From an uncultured Alistipes sp. (GTDB lineage Bacteria > Bacteroidota > Bacteroidia > Bacteroidales > Rikenellaceae), in NCBI GenBank assembly GCA_947364365.1, contig CANASP010000003.1, positions 62,001 to 126,000 on the forward strand: a stretch of 64,000 nt of DNA. Direction: 5' to 3'. Made by a program: the position numbers and the translations under genes. The stretch's first letter is position 1. Every line of letters begins with the position of its first letter. Below are positions 41,198 to 50,455 of this stretch, one piece after another. Below the pieces are notes generated by a model that saw only the letters and a list, made by a program, of their open reading frames with translations, was not told where the DNA came from and made no database searches.

Positions 41198-42865
41198 CTA
41201 CTTTCCGCTCATGGGGTTCTGCTCCGACTGGTCGATCCGGTCGTTGTGCGAGAACTCGTCGGCGGGGATCTGGAGGAAGTAGCTGTAGTCGTTGGCGGCG
41301 AGCGTCGCGCGGTCGTTGCCCTCGGGCGTGCCCCAGTAGCCGATACCCACCGTGAAGTGACCGGCGAAGTCGTTGGCGGCGCTGCTCACCTCGCGCGTCA
41401 CGTTCTTCTGCAGGCGGCAGTTGTCGTACATGCCCGTCACACCCTCGCCCAGCAGCTCCTTGCGGCGCTCGACGTAGATCGCCTCGAGCAGCGCCTGCTT
41501 GTCGGTCGTCGTGGTCAGGACAGCGACGTTGCGGGCGCGTTGCAGGGTCTGGAGCAGCTCCAGCGCCTTGGCGGGCTGGTCGAGCTGCGCCTGCGCCTCG
41601 GCCATGATGAGCAGCATCTCGGCGCTGCGGATCAGGCAGATGTCGGGACGCGTGTTGCCGTTGACGCCGTAGTGCTTGAACTTGTTGTAGGCCCACTTGT
41701 GCGAGACCTCGTTGTCGGCGTTGGTGCAGCGGTGCCACAGCATCACAGCCTGCACCTCTTCGTCGGTCACCTGCTTCGAGGGATCGGCGGCGACCTCCTC
41801 GGGCGTCGTGGAGAGACGCTTGGCGCGGAAATCCTGGTCGTCGAACAGATCCACCCACTGCTGCGTCACGAAGTAGGTCTTGTAGGTGTAGATGTGGTTG
41901 GTGCTGTTGTTCTCGCCGTCCGACGGATCGGCGTTGAACCACATGTTGTGGGGCGTGCTGTTGCCGGCGTTCGAATCGTCGGTGTTCTGGTAACCCCACA
42001 CCAGCTCGTCGTAGCCGCCCGAGACGAAGTCGTCGAAACCGCCGCACCACTGCTCCTCGGTGAGCAGCGTCTTGTGGTTGTTGTAGACCGCCTCGGCGTT
42101 GGCCAGCGTCGCGGCCCAGTCGTCGCCCTTGACCTGGCAGACGCGCGCCAGCCAGGCGCTGGCCACCTCCGCGGTGATGCGCCACTCGTTGCCCGGTGCG
42201 TAGCTCTTCAGGTCGCTCTTGGCGTCCTCCAGGTCGCGTACGATCTGGGCGTAGACGTCGGCCACGGTCGAGAAGGGCATCTGGTCGGGATCGTCGGCAT
42301 GAAGGCGCAGCAGCACGCCGCGCTTCTGCTTGGCCACGGCATAGGTCTGCTGGTAGTTGAGGATCAGCTGGAAGTAGGCGATGGCGCGGATGGCCTTGGC
42401 CTGACCGCGGATGACGGTCTTGTCGGCCTCCGTGCCGCTGGCCGCGTCGAGCGCGTCGAGCACGATGTTGCACCGGTTGACATGGTCGTAGTACTGCGTC
42501 CAGATCACCTTGGTGTAGAGGCCCGAGGCCTGCGTGCGCGAGTCGGCGAAGGTGTAGGAGACGTGCTCGCTGGTGCCCATGCCGCCGAGCGACGTCATGT
42601 CGACGCCCGCCAGGTCGTAGTAGGACATCATGCCCGTGAGGCCCGCCAGACCGCGGTCGGCCGAGGAGACGTTGCCGCCCATGAAGAGCCCCTTGTAGGT
42701 ACCCAGCAGGATCTTGTCGAGGTTGTTGGTGTTCGACAGGGCGACCGTATCGTCCAGGTCGGTCGAAGAGTTGGTCTCCAGGAAATCGCTGCAACCCGAG
42801 GCGCAGAGCGCGGCGGCGGCGACGAAGGCGACGGAGAGTTTCTTCAGTATCTTTTTCATAGCCAT
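41198..42865 (-). CDS. SusD/RagB-type outer-membrane glycan-binding lipoprotein
   Basis: A 555-residue surface lipoprotein: signal and lipobox CASGC near residue 25, then DFLETNSSTDLDD, a SusD N-terminus. TPR helices include NRCNIVLDAL and KAIRAIAYFQLILNY, and RSAEMLLIMAEAQAQLDQPAKALELL is the conserved helix. The end YSYFLQIPADEFSHNDRI is typical (Y/FLQIP before a terminal NP). It binds glycan as a lid on the SusC barrel. The start is MAMKKILKK; MKK two codons in is possible. The partner lies 14 bp upstream. Confidence 0.93.
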   Translation of the reverse strand: MAMKKILKKLSVAFVAAAALCASGCSDFLETNSSTDLDDTVALSNTNNLDKILLGTYKGLFMGGNVSSADRGLAGLTGMMSYYDLAGVDMTSLGGMGTSEHVSYTFADSRTQASGLYTKVIWTQYYDHVNRCNIVLDALDAASGTEADKTVIRGQAKAIRAIAYFQLILNYQQTYAVAKQKRGVLLRLHADDPDQMPFSTVADVYAQIVRDLEDAKSDLKSYAPGNEWRITAEVASAWLARVCQVKGDDWAATLANAEAVYNNHKTLLTEEQWCGGFDDFVSGGYDELVWGYQNTDDSNAGNSTPHNMWFNADPSDGENNSTNHIYTYKTYFVTQQWVDLFDDQDFRAKRLSTTPEEVAADPSKQVTDEEVQAVMLWHRCTNADNEVSHKWAYNKFKHYGVNGNTRPDICLIRSAEMLLIMAEAQAQLDQPAKALELLQTLQRARNVAVLTTTTDKQALLEAIYVERRKELLGEGVTGMYDNCRLQKNVTREVSSAANDFAGHFTVGIGYWGTPEGNDRATLAANDYSYFLQIPADEFSHNDRIDQSEQNPMSGK

Positions 42866-42879
42866 ATTCTGTTTTTGGA

Positions 42880-45800
42880 TTAGAACGTGAGGTTGACGCC
42901 GAACGTGTAGATACGGCGGCCGCCGGCATAACCCTCGCTGTCGGAGTTACCGTTGTAGGTGTTGCCCGAAATACCGGTCTCGGGGTCGGTGTAGTACTTC
43001 TTGGCCTCGCCGAAGGTCAGCAGGTTGTCGCCCGAGAAGTAGAGCCGCACGCGGTCGATGCCCGCCTTCGAGAGCCACTTGCGGGGCAGCGTGTAACCCA
43101 CCGTGAGGTTGCGCAGACGCAGGTAGTCGTTGTCGATGACGTAGTAGTCGCTGTAGCCGATCGAGGCCGTCGAGCGGTAGTCGCAGTAGTTGATCGGGGT
43201 CTTGGCCGACGTGTCGCCCGGACCCGTCCAGCGGTCGGTCGTCAGATCCCACACGGGGCTCACGGCCGCACGGCCGTAACCGCCCAGCTCCGACTTGTTG
43301 TAGCAATACATCTTGCCGCCGAGCGAGTAGTACCACATGAACGAGACGTCGACACCGTAGAAGTCGAACGAGTTGGTGATCGAGCCGTAGACCTTGGGCA
43401 GCGCCGAACCGATCTTCACGTAGTCCTCCTCCTTGACCAGCTTGCTCGAATGGTCGACAACGGTGCCGTCGGCCTTGTAGTAGGTGGCCACGCCCGTCTG
43501 GGGATCGATGCCGGCGAAGCGCGGCGCCCACAGGTCGTAGAGTGATCCGCCCTCCTCGAGCTTGTAGTTGGCCACGACGTTGGACCAGAAGCCCACCTCG
43601 TTGGGCAGGTAGGTCACCTTGTTGGTCAGCGTCGAGAGGTTGGCGTCGATACGCCAGCGGAAGTTGCGGCGGTTGAAGGCCTGGAAGCCCAGCGTGAGCT
43701 CGAAGCCGCTGTTGCGGATGTTGCCCAGGTTGACGTTCTTGCCCATGACCGAACCCACCTGCGCCGACAGGGGCAGCTCGTAGTAGTAGAGCAGGCCGTC
43801 CGAATCGCGCGTGTAGTACTCCAGCGTACCGTTCAACCAGCCGAACAGGGCGAAGTCGGCAGCCACGTTCCACTGGCGGTTCTCCTCCCAGTGCAGATCG
43901 GGCGTGGCCATCGTCGAGGGCTTCAGACCGGCCTGGGCCCAAAGGTCGTCGCTCTCGTAGGTGCCCTGGTAGGCGTAGAGGTACTCCGAACCGGCCTTGC
44001 CGTTCGAGTTGCGGGCGATCAGGCGGTCGTTACCCGACGTACCGTAAGAGGCGCGCAGCACCAGGTTCTCCAGCCAGTCCGAGGCCGAAGCGGCGAAACG
44101 CTCCTTGGAGATGCGCCACGAAGCGCCCACTGACCAGAAGTTGCCCCAGCGGTTCTCCTTCGAGAAGCGCGACGAGCCGTCGCGGCGGTACGATGCCGAC
44201 AGATAGTAGCGGTTGTCGTAGTTGTAGTCGGCCTTGGCGATCCACGAAAGCAGGGCGTACTTGTCGCTGCTCGACGAGGAGCTGAAGTAGTCCGAGGCCG
44301 AGGCGATCTGGTACTGGCCCAGCTGGTAGATGCCGCGTCCGTAGGAGTAGGCGTACTCGGTGCGGTAGTAGTAGGACTCCTGGCCCACCAGTGCGTTGAT
44401 GTTGTGCTTGCCGAAGGCGTGGTCCCACGTCAGCACATTGGTGTTGGTCACCGACATCACCTGGTAGTTCGAGCGCGAGGCGTCGCCGCCGCCGTTGCGG
44501 ATCGTGATGCCGTAGGGTGCCTGCTGGTTGCCGCCCCACACCGCCGAGCCGTAGCCGTACGAGCGCGACTGGTTGTCGTCGAGGTTGATCGTCGACTTGA
44601 AGCGGATGTTCCACGGCAGGGTCACCTGCGCATAGTAGCGGGCGTTGATATTGCTACCGTCGGAGTTCGAGAACGACTCGTCGTTGTCGTTGTCCCAGTA
44701 GTCGCCCAGCTGGCCGAAGGGCGAGGCTCCGAAGAAGCCCTGCGTGTAGGCGCCGTACTGGTAGACGCGCTGGCCGGTCTTCTCCGAACGCTCCCAGTCG
44801 GTGTTGTCGGCGTTGCGCAGCCAGGGCGACGAGAAGGTGTTGGTGTAGTTGAGCGCGCGGGTCTGGCCGCCCGAGTTCTGACGGCTGTAGGAGTAGCGCA
44901 CCGAACCGCCCATCGTCAGCCACTTGTTGATCTCGGTGTTGACGTTGGCGTTGAACGAGAAGCGCTTGTAGTAGTCGTTACCGCCGTAGCCCCGGTCGTT
45001 GAGGTAGCCGGCCGAGGTGAAGTAGTTGGTCTTGCCGTTCTGCGAGGCGCCCGAGATGTCGAAGCTGTAGTTCTGGCGCAGCTTGTGCTGGTAGTAGGCG
45101 CCGAACCAGTCCCAGTCCGAAGGGCTCCAGGCATACTCCAGATCGGGGTTGATCGTGGGGTTGCCGTTGCCGTCGTGCAGCACCCAGTCGGCGTCGATGT
45201 GCTTGAAGGGCGAGATGTAGCCCGCCTGACCCTGCGAGTTGGTCACCTTGCGCGAGAAGATCTTGCCCAGCAGGTTCTGCGAAGCGTAGTCGCCCGCCTC
45301 GGCCGGCGAGGCGCCGTCGTGGTAGTGCTTGTCGTTGTAGAGCGCCTCCCAGAGCAGCAGCAACGACTGCTTGGGATCGGCCTTCTCGCCGTAGCCCACG
45401 GCGTTGTCCGACGTACCCCAGCTGGCGTTGACGTTGACCTTGAGCGAGCCGGTCTTACCGGTCTTGGTGGTGATGATGACCACACCGTTGGCCGCACGCG
45501 AACCGTAGAGCGATGCCGCCGCGGCGTCCTTGAGCACCGTCAGCGACTCGATGTCGTTGGGGTTGATCGAGTTGAGCGAGCCGTCGTAGGGAATGCCGTC
45601 GACCACGTAGAGCGGCGTGGTCGTACCCGACATGTTGGCCACGCCGCGGATGGCGATACGCGCCTCGGCGCCGGGGTTGCTGGCGTCGTTGGTCACGTTC
45701 ACGCCGGCCGACATACCCTGCAAGGCGTCGGTGAAGCCCGTGCCCGAGAATTTCGACAGCTCGGAGGCCTTGACCACCGAGGCCGAACCGGTGAACGACG

Positions 45801-46146
45801 ACTTTTTGGTCGTACCGTAGGCCACGACGATCACCTCGTCGATGTCGCTCGCCGCGGCTTTCAATACGATGCGCATCTGGCCGGAGATGGGAACCCGCTG
45901 CGTCTCGAAACCGAGGAACGACACCTCGATCGTCTTGTCGCCGGCCTTGGCGTTGAGCTCGAAGCGGCCGTCCGCCGTGGTGGCCACACCGACGTTCGAT
46001 CCGACGACGACGACCGATGCACCGACCACGGGCATGTTCTCCTCGTCGACGACGATGCCGCGCACCTTCGTCTGTGCGAACAGCGATCCGCACATCAGCA
46101 CGCAAAGAGCCGTCAAAAGCCATGTTCTGAAGTCTGCTTTTTTCAT
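42880..46146 (-). CDS. SusC/RagA-type TonB-dependent transporter
   Basis: A 1088-residue outer-membrane transporter: signal 1-25, carboxypeptidase-regulatory-like domain (about 28-100, VRGIVVDEENMPVVGASVVV), DEVIVVAYGTTKKSSFTGSA TonB box region, plug domain (ITTKTGKTGSLKVNV) and a 22-stranded barrel with aromatic end GVNLTF. There is no N-terminal STN domain, so coupling to an anti-sigma factor is not expected. It imports oligosaccharides with SusD, energised by TonB. Regulation likely involves the direct repeats at 46344-46389. Confidence 0.94.
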   Translation of the reverse strand: MKKADFRTWLLTALCVLMCGSLFAQTKVRGIVVDEENMPVVGASVVVVGSNVGVATTADGRFELNAKAGDKTIEVSFLGFETQRVPISGQMRIVLKAAASDIDEVIVVAYGTTKKSSFTGSASVVKASELSKFSGTGFTDALQGMSAGVNVTNDASNPGAEARIAIRGVANMSGTTTPLYVVDGIPYDGSLNSINPNDIESLTVLKDAAAASLYGSRAANGVVIITTKTGKTGSLKVNVNASWGTSDNAVGYGEKADPKQSLLLLWEALYNDKHYHDGASPAEAGDYASQNLLGKIFSRKVTNSQGQAGYISPFKHIDADWVLHDGNGNPTINPDLEYAWSPSDWDWFGAYYQHKLRQNYSFDISGASQNGKTNYFTSAGYLNDRGYGGNDYYKRFSFNANVNTEINKWLTMGGSVRYSYSRQNSGGQTRALNYTNTFSSPWLRNADNTDWERSEKTGQRVYQYGAYTQGFFGASPFGQLGDYWDNDNDESFSNSDGSNINARYYAQVTLPWNIRFKSTINLDDNQSRSYGYGSAVWGGNQQAPYGITIRNGGGDASRSNYQVMSVTNTNVLTWDHAFGKHNINALVGQESYYYRTEYAYSYGRGIYQLGQYQIASASDYFSSSSSSDKYALLSWIAKADYNYDNRYYLSASYRRDGSSRFSKENRWGNFWSVGASWRISKERFAASASDWLENLVLRASYGTSGNDRLIARNSNGKAGSEYLYAYQGTYESDDLWAQAGLKPSTMATPDLHWEENRQWNVAADFALFGWLNGTLEYYTRDSDGLLYYYELPLSAQVGSVMGKNVNLGNIRNSGFELTLGFQAFNRRNFRWRIDANLSTLTNKVTYLPNEVGFWSNVVANYKLEEGGSLYDLWAPRFAGIDPQTGVATYYKADGTVVDHSSKLVKEEDYVKIGSALPKVYGSITNSFDFYGVDVSFMWYYSLGGKMYCYNKSELGGYGRAAVSPVWDLTTDRWTGPGDTSAKTPINYCDYRSTASIGYSDYYVIDNDYLRLRNLTVGYTLPRKWLSKAGIDRVRLYFSGDNLLTFGEAKKYYTDPETGISGNTYNGNSDSEGYAGGRRIYTFGVNLTF

Positions 46147-46276
46147 GTTGAATAGTTTGGGTTAGTTGGTTTTTGTCGGGGCAAGACGGAAAGCCGTTCT
46201 TCGGGCGGGGCGCATTCCTATTATATAAGGCCTGCCGACCGCCCCGGAACGGCGCTTTTCCGCCGCTTTCCGATAA

Positions 46277-46284
46277 TAAAAGTA
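46277..46284 (-). promoter_or_regulatory. Possible -7 box of susC
   Basis: Minus-strand TACTTTTA, with TTG about 17 bp upstream. The final base departs from the consensus, so activator dependence is plausible. The leader would be about 125 bases. Confidence 0.45.
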
Positions 46285-46343
46285 GGGATTTGCCCCGGGA
46301 GCAAGGGACACGACCGATTCAAAATGCGATTCTATAATCTATG

Positions 46344-46389
46344 TTAGACTTTTATTCTAAAATTTAGACGCTCGTTTTGTTTATTAGAC
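46344..46389 (-). promoter_or_regulatory. Three 20-bp-spaced direct repeats upstream of susC
   Basis: GTCTAA on the minus strand (TTAGAC on plus) at 46344-46349, 46364-46369 and 46384-46389, exactly 20 bp apart, 60-105 bp upstream of the susC -7-like box. This is the position and spacing expected for AraC-type HTCS sites. Binding is inferred. Confidence 0.55.
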
Positions 46390-46732
46390 GAACCGGCGGA
46401 AATCGTTAATTATCTTAATAAATCGATCCGCCGAAACCGGGCGGGCAGGCGCCCCTGCATACGGGAAAAACCGTCGGGGACACCCCGCTTTCGGGCGGTA
46501 AAGCGGGCGGCGATCCGGATGGCGACGCGGGCGGCGGGATGGGTTGCGGGGTGGGCGACGCGCGGGCGGAGACATCGGCTGCGGGAGGGGCGGAGACGCG
46601 GGGTGCAGGACAGGTTAGACGACGCGGACAGGAATGCGGACAGGAATGCAGCTGGCGGTCCCGGTCCGGCCGCGGGGTAAAATGCCGGACGAAAAGAGAA
46701 AGGGAGCGAGGAGAAAGGAGTAAAGACAAGAA

Positions 46733-46896
46733 CCGCCCCGAGGGATGCGGAGGAACGGGAGAGAGGAAAGGCACCCCGAATGGATACGGCGACGGAACGG
46801 GCCATGAACCGGGACACGAACCGGGACACGAACCGGGACACGAACCGGGACACGAACCGGGACACGAAAAGCCGCCCCGAGGGATGCGGAGGAACG
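46733..46896. repeat. Duplicated 25-bp segment flanking a tandem repeat
   Basis: CCGCCCCGAGGGATGCGGAG followed by GAACG occurs at about 46733-46757 and again at about 46872-46896, 139 bp apart, flanking the 12-bp tandem repeat. Confidence 0.6.
46806..46865. repeat. 12-bp tandem repeat, five units
   Basis: Five perfect copies of GAACCGGGACAC. It is noncoding here; a translated frame would give a repeating GHEP but lacks support. Confidence 0.85.
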
Positions 46897-46904
46897 AAGA
46901 CAAG

Positions 46905-46933
46905 AAAGGGCCGCCCGGAAGGACGGCCCTTTT
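46905..46933 (-). terminator. Terminator of the esterase gene (enzyme operon end)
   Basis: AAAGGGCCG pairs with CGGCCCTTT over a GC-rich loop, with A/T tracts on both sides. It lies about 36 bp past the stop. Confidence 0.75.
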
Positions 46934-46968
46934 CCATGCACCCGGCAAACCGGAGCGTCCCGGCCCGG

Positions 46969-48447
46969 TCACTCCGCGAAGAGCTCCTCCGAGGGGATCT
47001 CCCAGCGGTCGGTGCGGAAGGGCACCAGCGGCTGGCCGAGCGTGGTCTTGACGTTGCACCGGACATAGTTGCGGAACCCGTAGCGCACGGCGACGGGCTC
47101 GGCCACCTCGTCGGCCCACACCTCGATCCTATTCTCGTTCCACTGCAAGCGCGCTTTGGCCGGATGGAAGACCCGGTCGGCACCGGCGATCTCGAATCCC
47201 ACGGGGGTGATGACCTTGCCCTCGTCGTCGAGCCACGAGAAGCTGCGCGGGTCGGCCTGGTCGCCCGGAGCGGCCAGGTTGTCGAACGACAGGATCGCCC
47301 GGCCCTCCTCGGTCACCTCCATCGACCGGTAGGTCGGCGAATCGGACGGCACGCCCTCCACGCCGTAGTCGCGGCGCAGGGCCATATAGGCCAGCCGCTC
47401 GCCCACGGGGCGCTTGTCGGGCTCGTGGATCAGCGAGAACATCCCCAGATCCACCGTCGACGCGATCCCCGCGTGCGGGATCGCGGCCAACGCGTCATAC
47501 TGCTGCTCGACCAGCGCGGCGCGGGCCCTGAAGTCGGGTCCGTCGTAGCGGTAGGGCGCGATCTCGACATAGTAGAAGGGCATCCGGTCGTCGCCCCACG
47601 CCGCACGCCACGACCGGACCAGCTCGGCCATCATCGTCTTGTAGTCGTAGTAGTTGCCGATGTTCGACTCGCCCTGGTACCAGATGAACCCTCGGGCCGT
47701 CATGCGCGTCGCGGGGGCCACCATGCCGTTGTAGAGCACCGAGGGCGCGGAGTGGGTCTCGGTCCAGTTGCGGGCGATGAAGTCGCGGTCGACGTCGAGC
47801 CCGGCCAGCGCCGCGGCGTCCATCCACGCCTCGATGTTGGTTCCGCCCCAATGCACGGCCACCAGCCCCACGGGCACGTCGAGGTAGCGGTGCAGGCAGC
47901 GGCCGAAGAAATAGCCCACGGCGCTGAACGCCCCCACGTTCGCGGGCGTGGGGTGCAGCCACGCGCCCCGGCAGTCGCGCTGCGGCACGGCCTGCGAGCT
48001 GCGCTCGACCGTGAAGAGCCGGATGTCGGGCCACAGCGCGGCGTCGCGCATCGTCTCCGCGGCGTGGTAGCAGGGCTGGCCGAAGAAGCCCTGCACGGGC
48101 ATCTCCATGTTGGACTGCCCGGCGCAGATCCACACCTCGCCCAGCAGGATGTCGTCGAGCGTCAGGGGCTCGCCGTCGCTCAACGTGATCGAGTGGGGGC
48201 CTCCGGCCGCGCCCGTGCGCACCTTCGCCTCCCAATGGCCCGCGCGGTCGGCCCGCACCGCATAGCGGGCGCCGTCCCACGAGGTGAGGATCTCCACCTC
48301 GGCGCCGGCGGCCGCGTCGCCCCACAGCCTAACCTCGGCGTCGCGCTGCAACACCATGCCGCTGCCCAGCAGGGCCGGCAGCTCGATCTTCGCCCGGGCG
48401 GAAGCGACCGCGCACAGGGCGCACAACAAACACAGAATCCGTTTCAT
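46969..48447 (-). CDS. Sialate O-acetylesterase
   Basis: A 492-residue secreted esterase: signal peptide ending SARA about 19, then the SGNH/SASA fold with catalytic Ser in GQSNMEM near residue 112, GGTNIEAW, GFIWYQGESNIG, and the His motif HEPDKRPVGERLA near 339. N-terminal and C-terminal beta domains fit the 9-O-acetylesterase family. It removes O-acetyl groups from sialic acids so that sialidases can act. It is the last gene of the enzyme operon, 12 bp after a GH97 gene. Confidence 0.88.
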   Translation of the reverse strand: MKRILCLLCALCAVASARAKIELPALLGSGMVLQRDAEVRLWGDAAAGAEVEILTSWDGARYAVRADRAGHWEAKVRTGAAGGPHSITLSDGEPLTLDDILLGEVWICAGQSNMEMPVQGFFGQPCYHAAETMRDAALWPDIRLFTVERSSQAVPQRDCRGAWLHPTPANVGAFSAVGYFFGRCLHRYLDVPVGLVAVHWGGTNIEAWMDAAALAGLDVDRDFIARNWTETHSAPSVLYNGMVAPATRMTARGFIWYQGESNIGNYYDYKTMMAELVRSWRAAWGDDRMPFYYVEIAPYRYDGPDFRARAALVEQQYDALAAIPHAGIASTVDLGMFSLIHEPDKRPVGERLAYMALRRDYGVEGVPSDSPTYRSMEVTEEGRAILSFDNLAAPGDQADPRSFSWLDDEGKVITPVGFEIAGADRVFHPAKARLQWNENRIEVWADEVAEPVAVRYGFRNYVRCNVKTTLGQPLVPFRTDRWEIPSEELFAE

Positions 48448-48459
48448 ATCGCGTAGGGT

Positions 48460-50442
48460 TTACATTTTTTCAAGTCGCACGACGAAGCCGCCGCCCGGGG
48501 CGCAATGCACCTTGAGCGGTTCGGAACAGTCGGTCGCAAAGGTCTCTATCGCATAGTCCTCGGCCACACGGTCGGCGTTCACGCCGTCGCGGAACAGCGT
48601 CGCGCGCCACCGGCCCCCGCCCAGCAGCGGGGCGAGATCGACCTCCACGTCGCGCGGCGTCCACGACGTGATGCCGCCGATCCACCACGTATCGCCCTTG
48701 CGGCGGGCCGTGACGACCCACTCGCCGCGCTCGCCCTGCAACACGCGCGTGCGGTCCACCACCGTCGGGATCGAGGCGATGAACCGCGTGGTCTCCGCCT
48801 CGCGCTCGTAGTGGGTGGGGGTGTCGCAGAGGATGACCAGCGGCGAGTCGAAGATCACGTAGAGCGCCACCTGATGTGCGCGCGTCCCCTGGCTCATGGG
48901 GCACTGGTCCACGGCGCGGAAGTTGGCCCGCGTGGCGTTGAGCATCGCCCCGGGGGTGTAATCGAGCGGCCCCACGGCACCGCGCGTGAAGGGCAGCAGC
49001 GCGTCGTTGCGCGGCATGTCGGCCTCGGTGCGGTCGGTCCACTTGAGCTGTTCGAGGCCGAAGACGCCCTCGTAGTTGACCACGTTGGGATAGGTGCGGC
49101 TGAGCCCCGTGGGTTTGTAGATCCCGTGGAAGTCGATCGTCAGGCCGTAGCGCGCCGTCGTCTCGGCCATGCGGTAGAGCGACTCGACAAGCGGCTGGTC
49201 CTGGCGGTCGAAGAAGTCGACCTTGAACCCCTTGACGCCCATCGCGGCATAGTGGGCGCAGACGGCCTCCAGCTGCTCGCAGAAGGTGTTGCCCACGGCC
49301 CACAGCAGGATGTCGACCCCGCGGCTCCGGCCGTAGGCGACGATCTTCGCCAGGTCCACCTCGTCGCGCGGACGCAGCAGATCGTGGTGTTCGTAGCTGT
49401 ACCAGCCGTCGTCGATGAGCACGTATTCGAGCCCGTAGCGGGCCGCGAAATCGACATAATGTAGGTAGGTCTCGGTGTTGACGCCCGAGCGGAAATCGAC
49501 GCCGGCCACCGTGATGCCGTTCCACCAGTCCCAGGCGGCATGGCCGCCGCGGATCCACGACGTGTCGGCCACGCGCGACGGCGAGGCCGTCTGGTAGACC
49601 ATGTTGTTGTCGGCCAGTTCGGCATCGGTGCGGCCGTAGACGAGCAGACGCCACGGGAAGGTCCGCGTCCCCTCGACACGGGCGATATGGCCGGCATAGG
49701 CCGACGGGTAGCGGGCGTTGCTGCCGTCCGTGACATAGTCGGTCGGATAGCCCGGGTGCTCGGCCTCGACCGAGTGGGGCTGCCCGCCCGCGCGGAGGAA
49801 CATGCCCGGATAGCTCTCGACGTCGGATTCGGTGACGAGCACCCGTCCCGCCGCGCCGCAGTCGACGTAGAGGGGCGCGAAGATCAGCGTCTCGCGGCCA
49901 CGGCACGCCGAGAGGGGCTCCGACAGGTACTGGTTCTCGAACGACGAGCGGTAGGGGTCGCTGCCGCCCGGACGCACGTAGGTCACCTCGGCGGCGAAAT
50001 CGGCGGCGAAGCACCACTCGGCCGTCTCGCGCTCGACGCGAAAGGGCTCCTTCGACGCCGTGCGGAAGCGGTAGGCCACGCCGTCGGGATAGAGGCGGAA
50101 CTCCACGGCGTAGTCGCCCGCGAACTCCAGTTCCAGCAGTTCGTAGTGCGTCTCGAAGAGGCGCTGACGGTAGAGCGGGGCCTCGATGGTCTCCCCGACC
50201 GTGCGGCGCACCGAGCGGCGCACGCGCGGCGCCTCGCCCAGCGTGCGCCCGTCGCCCAACGTCATCGCCAGGCGGCTCGGCAGCAGGATCGGCCCGGCCG
50301 GGGCGTCGACCGCATAGCGGATCGCATCGTCGACCTCGACGCGCAGCGTCAGGCGGTCGTTGGCAAGGGTATAGACGCGCGGTGCCGAGACCGCGACGGC
50401 GGCGGCGAACAGGGCCGCCGACAGCAACAGGAAACGTTTCAT
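48460..50442 (-). CDS. GH97 alpha-glycosidase (copy 1)
   Basis: A 660-residue GH97 enzyme: signal peptide ending VSA near residue 20, an N-terminal beta-sandwich, a TIM barrel (about 270-560) and a C-terminal beta domain. The motif GFKVDFFDRQDQ near residue 407 resembles the retaining branch of GH97, where an Asp at the VDF position is the nucleophile in alpha-galactosidases; the inverting SusB branch differs. It probably removes alpha-galactose in the periplasm. It is a paralogue of the protein at 52192-54162, with the GH110 gene between them. Confidence 0.88.
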   Translation of the reverse strand: MKRFLLLSAALFAAAVAVSAPRVYTLANDRLTLRVEVDDAIRYAVDAPAGPILLPSRLAMTLGDGRTLGEAPRVRRSVRRTVGETIEAPLYRQRLFETHYELLELEFAGDYAVEFRLYPDGVAYRFRTASKEPFRVERETAEWCFAADFAAEVTYVRPGGSDPYRSSFENQYLSEPLSACRGRETLIFAPLYVDCGAAGRVLVTESDVESYPGMFLRAGGQPHSVEAEHPGYPTDYVTDGSNARYPSAYAGHIARVEGTRTFPWRLLVYGRTDAELADNNMVYQTASPSRVADTSWIRGGHAAWDWWNGITVAGVDFRSGVNTETYLHYVDFAARYGLEYVLIDDGWYSYEHHDLLRPRDEVDLAKIVAYGRSRGVDILLWAVGNTFCEQLEAVCAHYAAMGVKGFKVDFFDRQDQPLVESLYRMAETTARYGLTIDFHGIYKPTGLSRTYPNVVNYEGVFGLEQLKWTDRTEADMPRNDALLPFTRGAVGPLDYTPGAMLNATRANFRAVDQCPMSQGTRAHQVALYVIFDSPLVILCDTPTHYEREAETTRFIASIPTVVDRTRVLQGERGEWVVTARRKGDTWWIGGITSWTPRDVEVDLAPLLGGGRWRATLFRDGVNADRVAEDYAIETFATDCSEPLKVHCAPGGGFVVRLEKM

Positions 50443-50455
50443 ACTGCGATCCGTT

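Larger units (their letters stand above)
46147..46968. other. 822-bp intergenic region between susC and the esterase gene
   Basis: It contains the susC leader with a GC-rich hairpin (about 46210-46250), a -7-like box (46277-46284), three TTAGAC repeats (46344-46389), a GC-rich stretch with no recognised gene (46390-46680), a 25-bp segment repeated at 46733 and 46872, a 12-bp tandem repeat (46806-46865) and the esterase terminator. Confidence 0.75.

Noticed and set aside
46539-47051. Frame translating the tandem repeat as repeated GHEP units
   Set aside because: Created by the 12-bp repeat in noncoding DNA; overlaps the esterase gene antisense and lacks a start context.
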